A stretch of 7,961 bases of DNA from Actinomycetota bacterium (lineage in GTDB: Bacteria; Actinomycetota; Actinomycetes; S36-B12): assembly GCA_009726075.1 (NCBI GenBank), contig WLND01000059.1, positions 1-7,961 of the forward strand, read 5' to 3'. Shown piece by piece: positions 1 through 5,603 of this stretch. The first letter of the stretch is position 1, and each line of letters starts with the position of its first letter. The notes under the pieces are model-generated. The model saw only the letters and a program-made list of their open reading frames with translations, ran no database searches and was not told where the DNA came from. Both the position numbers and the translations under genes were made by a program.

Positions 1-1276
1 CCTCGAACATGGGGGCATCGATCACCCACAGGAATGACCATGCCTTCTCATCGATCATGTCCAGGCGGCGGGCGATCTCGATGCGGGCCGCTCCCAGCAG
101 TGCCCGAGCGTCAGAGGCCTTCCCTGCCGCGAAGAACACGCAGTCGCCTGGCTTGGCGCCTGCTGCGGCGATGAGGCCCTCCCGCTCGGCGTCGCTGAGA
201 TTCTTAGCCACCGGGCCGCCGAGCACGCCATCGGCATCCACCGTGACGTAGGCGAGGCCCTTGGCCCCCCGTTGCTTCGCCCACTCCTGCCAGGCGTCGA
301 ACTGACGCCGCGGCTGGTCGCCCCCGCCCGGCATGACGACCGCGCCGACATGCTCCGCCTGGAAGACCCGAAACGGCGTATCGACGAAGTACGAGGTGAG
401 GTCGACAAGCTCGAGGTCGAAGCGCAGGTCAGGCTTGTCGCTGCCGAATCGGCGCATGGCCTCGGCGTAGGTCATCTGCGGAATCTCGCCGATCTCGACG
501 TCGAGGATCCCCTTCCAGAGGGCGCGGACGATGGCCTCGCCCACCTCGATCACGTCGGCCTGCTCGACGAAGGACATCTCGACGTCGAGCTGGGTGAACT
601 CAGGCTGACGATCCGCGCGGAAGTCCTCGTCGCGGTAGCACCGGGCAATCTGGAAGTACCGCTCCATGCCGGCCACCATGAGCAACTGCTTGAAGAGCTG
701 CGGAGATTGGGGCAGCGCATACCAGTGGCCCGGCTGCAGGCGTACCGGCACCAGGAAGTCGCGCGCACCTTCAGGGGTCGATCTGGTGAGGGTCGGCGTC
801 TCGATCTCGACGAAATCGCGCTCGAGCAGCACGTTTCTGGCGATCTGGTTCACCTTGGAGCGCATGCGCAGGGCATCGCCCGCCGACTGCCGACGCAGGT
901 CGAGGTAGCGGTACCGGAGGCGGACCTCGTCGCCGACCGTGATTCGATCGTCGATGGGGAACGGCAACGGTGCGGACACCGAGAGAATCTCGACCTCGGT
1001 CGACATCACCTCGATCGAACCGGTCGGCAGTTCGGGGTTCTCGTTGCCGGCCGGCCGGGCCGCGACTGTCCCAACGATGCGCAGGCAGTACTCGTCGCGC
1101 AAGCCGTGAGCGACCTCGGGGTCGTGAACGACCACCTGGACGATGCCGCTCGAATCGCGCAGGTCGAGGAAGGCGACGCCCCCATGGTCTCGTCGGCTCG
1201 CCACCCACCCGGCGAGGGTTACCGTGCTCCCGGCATCGACTGACCGTAGGGTCCCGGCATAGGTAGAGCGGATCAC
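1..1276 (-). CDS. aspS: Aspartyl-tRNA synthetase, C-terminus cut off by window edge
   Basis: Class II aminoacyl-tRNA synthetase that activates aspartate with ATP and loads it on tRNA in the cytoplasm. My reverse-strand translation from GTG at 1276 gives 425 codons with no stop; bacterial AspRS is about 590 residues, so the C-terminal catalytic part, including motif 3, lies outside. Visible are the N-terminal OB-fold anticodon domain (about 1-105), the RYRYLDLRR segment (121-129), the TPEGARDFLVP and ALPQSPQLFKQLL blocks (167-199), class II motif 2 (YRDEDFRADRQPEFTQLD, 214-231), GSDKPDLR (278-285) and most of the bacterial GAD insertion (about 290-410). His31 in RRDHGG and Gly77 in RPAGN match non-discriminating AspRS, which also charges tRNA(Asn). 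The start is supported by AAAGGAA six bases upstream and by a GTGA overlap with the hisS stop; the nearby ATG is out of frame. It is the last visible gene of the operon. Confidence 0.97.
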   Translation of the reverse strand, partial: MIRSTYAGTLRSVDAGSTVTLAGWVASRRDHGGVAFLDLRDSSGIVQVVVHDPEVAHGLRDEYCLRIVGTVAARPAGNENPELPTGSIEVMSTEVEILSVSAPLPFPIDDRITVGDEVRLRYRYLDLRRQSAGDALRMRSKVNQIARNVLLERDFVEIETPTLTRSTPEGARDFLVPVRLQPGHWYALPQSPQLFKQLLMVAGMERYFQIARCYRDEDFRADRQPEFTQLDVEMSFVEQADVIEVGEAIVRALWKGILDVEIGEIPQMTYAEAMRRFGSDKPDLRFDLELVDLTSYFVDTPFRVFQAEHVGAVVMPGGGDQPRRQFDAWQEWAKQRGAKGLAYVTVDADGVLGGPVAKNLSDAEREGLIAAAGAKPGDCVFFAAGKASDARALLGAARIEIARRLDMIDEKAWSFLWVIDAPMFE

Positions 1277-2559
1277 CGCGCGTTCCTTTCGCTTGCTCGC
1301 TGCAGCACACGCTGCTGAAGTTCTTCGTGCACACTGTCCCACGGAATGGTTGCCTGCTCGCGCGCTGCCATGTCCTTGATCACCACCGTGCCGGTGTCGA
1401 CCTCATCGTCGCCGAGGACGACGACGAGCGGTGCACCACTGCGGTCGGCGGCCTTCATCGCCCCCTTGAGGGCCCGGTCGCCGAACGCCATGTCAATGCG
1501 GACGCCGCGCGCACGCATGGCGCCGCAGAGGCCGACGAGCCTGTCCTTGGCCCGTGATCCGATGGGGACGCAGAAGACATCAACGGACGGGCCCGCCCCA
1601 GGCTCGAGCCCTTCGGCCTCGCATGCCAGGAGCGTGCGGTCGGTGCCGATGCCGAAGCCGATGCCTGAGTGCTTGCCGCCGCCGATCGACTCCATGAGCC
1701 CGTCGTAGCGTCCGCCTCCGCCGATCCCGGACTGGGCCCCGAGCAGCGCATGGGAGAACTCGAAAGTCGTTCTCGTGTAGTAGTCGAGGCCTCGGACGAG
1801 CGCGGGTGCCTCGGTCCAGCGAACGCCGAGGATCACGAGCGCCGCTCGCACGGCGTCATAGTGATCGCTGCAGGCCGCGCACAGGTGGTCGACCATGTAT
1901 GGCACGCCCACGAGCTGGCGCTGGACGTCGTCGCGCTTGTCGTCGAGCACGCGCATCGGGTTGACCTCGGCACGTTCCCTGGTCGCCTCGTCCAGTTCGA
2001 GCGTGGACAGGAAACGCTGGAGGGTCGCCCGGTAGCCCGGTCGGCATTCCGCGCAGCCAAGTGAGGTGAGGTGGAGCGTGTACTGAGCCAGGCCGAGCGA
2101 CCGAAAGGCCTCGTCCGCCAATGCGACGACCTCAGCGTCGAGCGCCGGATCGTCTGACCCGATCGCCTCGACCCCAACCTGCTGAAGCTGGCGGTAGCGA
2201 CCGTGCTGCGGCCGCTCCGCGCGGAAGAAGGGCCCTGCGTACCAGAGCTTGACCGGCAACTGGCCCTTGTCCAGGCCATGCTCGATGACGAGCCTCATGA
2301 CCCCGGCAGTGCCCTCGGGCCGCAGGGTGAGCGAACGGCCACCACGATCCTCGAACGTGTACATCTCCTTGGAAACCACGTCGGTCGACTCGCCCACGCC
2401 GCGCACGAAGAGCGCAGTGTCTTCGAACACCGGAAGTTCGGCATATCCGTAGCCGGCCAGTTCGGCTGGACGGCTCAGCGCCTGCCGAACGGCCAGAAAG
2501 GCATTCGCCCGCGGCGGGAAGTACTCGGGCACGCCCTTCGGGGCCTGGAACATCGCCAT
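1273..2559 (-). CDS. hisS: Histidyl-tRNA synthetase
   Basis: Class II synthetase that charges tRNA(His) with histidine. The protein is complete at 428 residues, normal for bacterial HisRS. Numbered from ATG 2559, it shows the APKGVPEYFPP start block (6-16), RPEGTAG (80-86), motif 2 with FFRAERPQHGRYRQ (111-124), the two histidine-binding blocks LVRGLDYYTR (254-263) and GIGFGIGTDR (299-308), GGGGRYDGL (280-288) and a C-terminal anticodon-binding domain from about 325. The middle holds two CxxC pairs (Cys169/Cys172 and Cys227/Cys230), possibly a zinc site; from memory the M. tuberculosis enzyme lacks them. Starts are possible at GTG 2562 (GTGA overlap with the upstream stop), ATG 2559 and ATG 2553. 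I prefer 2559 because GAGG lies six bases before it but only three before the GTG. The stop overlaps the aspS start by 4 nt. Confidence 0.97.
   Translation of the reverse strand: MAMFQAPKGVPEYFPPRANAFLAVRQALSRPAELAGYGYAELPVFEDTALFVRGVGESTDVVSKEMYTFEDRGGRSLTLRPEGTAGVMRLVIEHGLDKGQLPVKLWYAGPFFRAERPQHGRYRQLQQVGVEAIGSDDPALDAEVVALADEAFRSLGLAQYTLHLTSLGCAECRPGYRATLQRFLSTLELDEATRERAEVNPMRVLDDKRDDVQRQLVGVPYMVDHLCAACSDHYDAVRAALVILGVRWTEAPALVRGLDYYTRTTFEFSHALLGAQSGIGGGGRYDGLMESIGGGKHSGIGFGIGTDRTLLACEAEGLEPGAGPSVDVFCVPIGSRAKDRLVGLCGAMRARGVRIDMAFGDRALKGAMKAADRSGAPLVVVLGDDEVDTGTVVIKDMAAREQATIPWDSVHEELQQRVLQRASERNAR
1283..1289 (-). promoter_or_regulatory. Ribosome binding site of aspS
   Basis: AAAGGAA on the minus strand, six bases before the GTG at 1276 and inside the last codons of hisS. 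It supports the GTG start and lets ribosomes finishing hisS re-initiate on aspS. Confidence 0.7.
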
Positions 2560-3269
2560 CACATGCCTCGGCGCGGCGCCGGCGCACCTGGCCCTGCGAA
2601 CTGCAAGTACGGGTTGCTCGCACGCTCGGCGCCAATGGTCGTCTGTCCGCCATGACCGGGGAGAACGATCGTCGCGTCGTCAGCGGTGATGATCACTCGC
2701 TCCAATGAGCGACGCATGGCCTCGCCATCACCGCCCGGCAGGTCGGTGCGGCCAATCGATCCGGCGAACAGCACGTCGCCGCTGAACATGACCGGGGGCT
2801 CATCGCCCTGAGCCCCACGGCTGAAGACCACTGAGCCCTCGGTGTGGCCCGGCGCATGCGCAACAGTGAGGTCGATGCCTGCGAGCTCAAGCTGCGCTCC
2901 GTCATCGAGCACGCGCACGTCGTCGGGTTCAGTCAGCTCGAGCACCCCCTTGGTCATCGACAGCAGGTGCTCACGGGAAGCAGCAATGCTCGTGCCGGCG
3001 GGGTCGGCAAGCCGGTACCGATCCTCCCCGTGGATGTACGCGGGGATCCCGAAGCCGTGCGCGATGGGGGCGACCGACCACACGTGGTCGATGTGACCGT
3101 GGGTGAGGAGCACAGCAGCCGGGAGGAGCGAGTGCTCGCGCACCGCCTCCTGAATTCCATCGATCGAATCCTGTCCCGGATCGATGATCAGGCAGGGCTC
3201 GCCTGGCCCGCTTGCAATGACGTAGCAGTTGGTGGCCCATGACCCCGCTGGAAAGCCGACAATGAGCAT
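2559..3269 (-). CDS. Metallo-beta-lactamase-fold hydrolase, GloC/YcbL-like glyoxalase II type
   Basis: Predicted cytoplasmic dinuclear-metal hydrolase of 236 residues with no signal peptide or membrane segment. The metal ligands are all visible: HxHxDH as THGHIDH (His57, His59, Asp61, His62), His142 in APGHTEG, Asp165 in SGDVLF and His206 in LPGHGG. The segments GSIGRTDLPGGD (170-181) and GHGGQTTIGAERASNPYL (205-222) resemble E. coli YcbL/GloC, which hydrolyses S-lactoylglutathione. The longer C-terminal substrate domain of classical glyoxalase II is absent. Actinobacteria often use mycothiol rather than glutathione, so the natural substrate may be another thioester; that is inference. It is the first gene of the operon with hisS and aspS, and its TGA overlaps the hisS start region. 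No Shine-Dalgarno precedes ATG 3269; a -10 hexamer six bases upstream suggests a leaderless mRNA. Family assignment is firm, substrate is not. Confidence 0.92.
   Translation of the reverse strand: MLIVGFPAGSWATNCYVIASGPGEPCLIIDPGQDSIDGIQEAVREHSLLPAAVLLTHGHIDHVWSVAPIAHGFGIPAYIHGEDRYRLADPAGTSIAASREHLLSMTKGVLELTEPDDVRVLDDGAQLELAGIDLTVAHAPGHTEGSVVFSRGAQGDEPPVMFSGDVLFAGSIGRTDLPGGDGEAMRRSLERVIITADDATIVLPGHGGQTTIGAERASNPYLQFAGPGAPAPRRGM
2566..2569 (-). promoter_or_regulatory. Ribosome binding site deciding the hisS start
   Basis: GAGG on the minus strand inside the 3' end of the metallohydrolase gene. It is six bases from ATG 2559, three from GTG 2562 and twelve from ATG 2553, which favours ATG 2559. 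The core is short, so this is moderate evidence. Confidence 0.5.
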
Positions 3270-3275
3270 CTGCGA

Positions 3276-3281
3276 AGCCTA
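3276..3281 (-). promoter_or_regulatory. -10 element for leaderless metallohydrolase-hisS-aspS operon
   Basis: TAGGCT on the minus strand, followed by six bases and then ATG 3269. It matches the actinobacterial TAnnnT pattern and would place the transcription start on the A of the start codon. There is no convincing -35 hexamer at the expected distance and no Shine-Dalgarno sequence next to the ATG. A GGAGG at 3296-3300 (minus) is about 26 bases away, too far to serve this start. Confidence 0.5.
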
Positions 3282-3305
3282 ATGCCGGACGAGCACCTCC
3301 CCGAA

Positions 3306-3311
3306 TAGACT
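3306..3311 (+). promoter_or_regulatory. -10 element for leaderless cyclophilin gene
   Basis: TAGACT on the plus strand, followed by six bases and then GTG 3318. Spacing and sequence mirror the divergent element at 3276-3281. The short upstream stretch has no purine-rich ribosome binding site for this gene. The predicted transcription start coincides with the start codon. No clear -35 is seen. Confidence 0.5.
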
Positions 3312-3317
3312 CTGCGG

Positions 3318-4199
3318 GTGACAAGCAACCGGCGCCAGAAGCAACTTGCCCGAGAGAAGTACGAACGGCAGAGCGCCCGCCGAAGCCAGTCGGCAGCTTC
3401 TCGTCGTCGCCGCCAGCGGATTATCGGTGGCATCGTTGTCGTCGCACTCGTTGTCGCCGCCGGCGTATGGGTGGTCGCTGGCCGATCTGGCTCAGACGCC
3501 GAGCCCGTTGCCGAGGCCGCACCCACCAGCGCAGCGTCACCCGAAGCCAGTGCTGCATCACCCGCGGCAACAGTTGCCCCGTCCGGCGCCTCCGCACCGG
3601 CTGCATCCGCTGCTGCATCACCGGCCAGCACCCTGGTGTGCACGGAGCCGACACCGGTACGAGCCGACACCCTCACCTTCGCGACGGCCCCCACCCCGCC
3701 AGCCACCCCCGGCACTCCCTCGACGATTACCCTCGCGACCAACTGCGGGCCCATCGTTATCACGACTGTCCCCGACGCCGCGCCGCTTACCGTCGCATCC
3801 GAAGTCTTTCTGGCTCAGCAGGGGTTCTACGACGGAACACAGTGCCACCGTGTCACCACGGCCGGCATCTTCGTCCTCCAGTGCGGCGACCCCAAGGGTG
3901 ACGGAACGGGTGGCCCGGGCTACACGGTGCCGGACGAGAACCTCCCCGCAGAGTCAGCCGGCAACTACCCGGCCGGCACGATTGCCATGGCCAATGCCGG
4001 GCCGGGCACTTCGGGCTCACAATTCTTCATCGTCTACGACGACACAACGCTCCCCGCGGGCTACACCATCTGGGGCAACGTCACCTCCGGGCTTGATGTC
4101 GTCAAGCAGATTGCAGCCGCGGGAGCCCAGGGAGGGTCCGGCGACGGCGCCCCCGTCCAGCCTGTCGTCATCGAAACAGCGACCGTCAGTGCCGCGTGA
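3318..4199 (+). CDS. ppiB: Membrane-anchored extracytoplasmic cyclophilin-type peptidyl-prolyl cis-trans isomerase
   Basis: Cyclophilins isomerise Xaa-Pro bonds and help proteins fold. This 293-residue protein has an Arg/Lys-rich N-terminus (5-34), one hydrophobic helix (about 35-54), an Ala/Ser/Pro-rich linker (about 60-107) and a cyclophilin domain (about 136-290). The layout predicts an N-in anchor with the enzyme outside the membrane. Core motifs are CHRVTTAGIFVLQCGD (176-191), GDGTGGPGY (194-202), GTIAMANAG (220-228) and SQFFIVY (234-240). Residues equivalent to human CypA Arg55, Phe60, Gln63, Gln111 and Phe113 are present (Arg178, Phe185, Gln188, Gln235, Phe237), but the Trp121 and His126 positions appear to be Thr244 and Tyr249. 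Four cysteines (108, 143, 176, 189) lie in the exported part. It closely resembles M. tuberculosis PpiB (Rv2582) as I remember it. GTG 3318 is chosen because a -10 element sits six bases upstream; Cys108 is not in a lipobox. Confidence 0.92.
   Translation: MTSNRRQKQLAREKYERQSARRSQSAASRRRRQRIIGGIVVVALVVAAGVWVVAGRSGSDAEPVAEAAPTSAASPEASAASPAATVAPSGASAPAASAAASPASTLVCTEPTPVRADTLTFATAPTPPATPGTPSTITLATNCGPIVITTVPDAAPLTVASEVFLAQQGFYDGTQCHRVTTAGIFVLQCGDPKGDGTGGPGYTVPDENLPAESAGNYPAGTIAMANAGPGTSGSQFFIVYDDTTLPAGYTIWGNVTSGLDVVKQIAAAGAQGGSGDGAPVQPVVIETATVSAA
3551..3622 (+). repeat. Imperfect repeat in the Ala/Ser/Pro linker of the cyclophilin
   Basis: The 12-mer TGCTGCATCACC occurs at 3551-3562 and again at 3611-3622, exactly 60 bases (20 codons) apart and in frame, encoding the SAASPA and SAAASPA stretches. 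It lies in the low-complexity linker between membrane helix and enzyme. It may be a remnant of tandem duplication or simply shared codon choice. Confidence 0.45.
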
Positions 4200-4260
4200 T
4201 CGTCGATTCACAGGTCCGGCAAGCCCGTCCAACCACCACAGAAGATAGGCAGGTTTCCTC

Positions 4261-5568
4261 ATGACCGAGGCCACGGCTCCCGGTACGGCTCCCGTACCAA
4301 CCCCGGCTGCCTTGCGTCCGCCGACGACAAAGCTGGCGAGCGATCCGACGAAGTTCGGACGCGTCACCGACGACGGCACCGTGTACCTGCTCGCGCCGGA
4401 GGGTGAGGTTGCGGTCGGGCAGTGGGCGGCGGGGCCTCCCGCCGAGGGACTGGCATTCTTCGGACGCAAGTACGACGACCTCGTCGTCGAGGTCGACCTG
4501 GTGAGGCAGCGTCTCACCGACGGACGCGCGACCGGGGAACAGGCACAGGCCGTGCTCACGAAGGTGCGCGAGAGCCTCGCTGCGCGCTCGTTCGTCGGCG
4601 ACATCGCGGCCCTCGAGGCCAAGTGCCATGAACTCGAACAGATCGTGAGCACCGCCAAGGCCGCCGCAACGGCTCACAAGGCCGAGCAGCGGGCGAAGGC
4701 TGCCATCGCCCGAGAGGCCCTGACCGCCGAGGCCGAGGCGCTCGGCGACTCAACCGCCTGGAAGAGCACGAGCGAGCGGTTCGCCTCGATGATCGAGGAG
4801 TGGAAATCGCTCCCCCACGCCGATCGCGCCAGCGAGCAGGCCATGTGGAAGCGCATCAGCGCCGCCCGGGCTCGATTCGACAAGGCGCGGCGCGCACACT
4901 TCGCCGAGCTCGACTCAGAGCGCAAGGTGGCCGTTGCCCGAAAGCGTGAACTGATCGCGCAGGCCGAGGCGCTGTCAAGCTCGACCGACTGGGCGGGTAC
5001 CGGCCGCAAGCTACGCGATCTCATGACCGCATGGAAGGACGCTCCGCGCTCCTCGAAGCAGGACGAGGACAAGCTATGGAAGCGCTTCAAGGCGGCGCAG
5101 GACCTCTTCTACGCAGCCAAGTCCGGCGCCGAGGCCAGCGAGGAGGAGTCGCTCAAGGCGAACCTCCCGGTCAAGGAGGCGTTGGTCGTCGAGGCCGAGG
5201 CGCTTCTCCCCGTCAACGACACGGCAGGCGCGAAGCGCACCATGAGGAGCATCAGCGACCGCTGGGAGGCTGCTGGCGACCTCCCCAGGGCGGATCGTGA
5301 CCGACTCGAGCGGCGCCTCAAGAAGGTCGACGATGCGATCCGCAGTGGTGAAGCCGATGCCTGGAAGCGTTCCAATCCCGAAACGCGTGCACGCGCGGAG
5401 TCGACCGCAAATGCCTTCACCGACGGCATCGCCAAGCTTGAGGCGAAGCGAGCGCAGGCGCTTGCGAAGGGGAATGCCGCCGAGGTCGAGCGCATCGATG
5501 CCTCGATTGCCGGAACTCAGGCACTGCTTGCGGCAGCGCAGGCTGCGGCTGCAGAGTTCCGGCCCTAG
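4261..5568 (+). CDS. DUF349 repeat protein of unknown function
   Basis: A 435-residue protein with no signal peptide or membrane segment, so probably cytoplasmic. The first 30 residues are Pro/Ala/Thr-rich. Next comes FGRVTDDGTVYLLAPEGE (32-49) and a conserved-looking block GLAFFGRKYDDLVVEVDL (63-80), typical of the N-terminus of actinobacterial members. Three related helical repeats follow at about 147-215, 220-290 and 300-365, each with EAEAL, a Trp-containing helix and an LWKRF-like segment (MWKRIS 195-200, LWKRFK 272-277, LERRLK 349-354). The repeats are the DUF349 units. The tail (about 372-435) is Ala/Glu/Lys-rich and probably coiled-coil. Molecular function is unknown. It starts 61 bases after the cyclophilin stop on the same strand and ends tail-to-tail with rel. 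ATG 4261 has only a weak AGG seven bases upstream; TAGGCA at 4246-4251 could be a poor -10. Confidence 0.88.
   Translation: MTEATAPGTAPVPTPAALRPPTTKLASDPTKFGRVTDDGTVYLLAPEGEVAVGQWAAGPPAEGLAFFGRKYDDLVVEVDLVRQRLTDGRATGEQAQAVLTKVRESLAARSFVGDIAALEAKCHELEQIVSTAKAAATAHKAEQRAKAAIAREALTAEAEALGDSTAWKSTSERFASMIEEWKSLPHADRASEQAMWKRISAARARFDKARRAHFAELDSERKVAVARKRELIAQAEALSSSTDWAGTGRKLRDLMTAWKDAPRSSKQDEDKLWKRFKAAQDLFYAAKSGAEASEEESLKANLPVKEALVVEAEALLPVNDTAGAKRTMRSISDRWEAAGDLPRADRDRLERRLKKVDDAIRSGEADAWKRSNPETRARAESTANAFTDGIAKLEAKRAQALAKGNAAEVERIDASIAGTQALLAAAQAAAAEFRP
4282..4298 (+). repeat. Perfect 7-bp inverted repeat near the start of the DUF349 gene
   Basis: GGTACGG at 4282-4288 and CCGTACC at 4292-4298 can form a seven-pair stem with a three-base loop, beginning 21 bases after the A of the ATG. 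The same place holds a 12-bp tandem period (ACGGCTCCCG at 4273-4282 and 4285-4294), encoding the TAPGTAPV stretch. It may affect translation initiation or be a by-product of the short duplication. Confidence 0.4.
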
Positions 5569-5578
5569 CCTCGGACCT

Positions 5579-5603
5579 TCTGACCCCGGTCTCGGGCGTC
5601 AGA
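5579..5603. terminator. Hairpin in the convergent junction, spanning the rel stop codon
   Basis: TCTGAC (5579-5584) pairs with GTCAGA (5598-5603), and CCCG (5585-5588) with CGGG (5593-5596), leaving a GTCT loop and one bulged C at 5597. This gives ten base pairs in 25 bases. It begins ten bases after the DUF349 stop codon and includes the rel stop codon (5599-5601, minus). Its symmetry could stop transcription from both sides. No U-tract follows on either strand, so it is not a classical intrinsic terminator; such tract-less hairpins are often proposed for high-GC actinobacteria. Confidence 0.55.

Noticed and set aside
494..589. The 12-bp palindrome CTCGACGTCGAG at 494-505 and 578-589, a possible operator pair
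   Set aside because: Both copies lie inside aspS and encode the same residues LDVE with the favoured codons, so coding explains the repeat.
272..1243. A 323-codon open frame on the plus strand opposite aspS
   Set aside because: The minus strand encodes an unbroken AspRS with all expected blocks; the plus-strand product is rich in Arg/Asp/Glu/Leu with no domain and is a GC shadow.
3296..3300. Minus-strand GGAGG as a ribosome binding site for the metallohydrolase or a small upstream peptide
   Set aside because: It is about 26 bases from ATG 3269, and a GTG beside it reaches a TAG after only a few codons.
3346..4248. A 300-codon open frame overlapping the cyclophilin in another frame
   Set aside because: Its product is an Arg/Pro/Ser-rich low-complexity string typical of a shifted frame of GC-rich DNA, while the overlapping frame encodes a clear cyclophilin.
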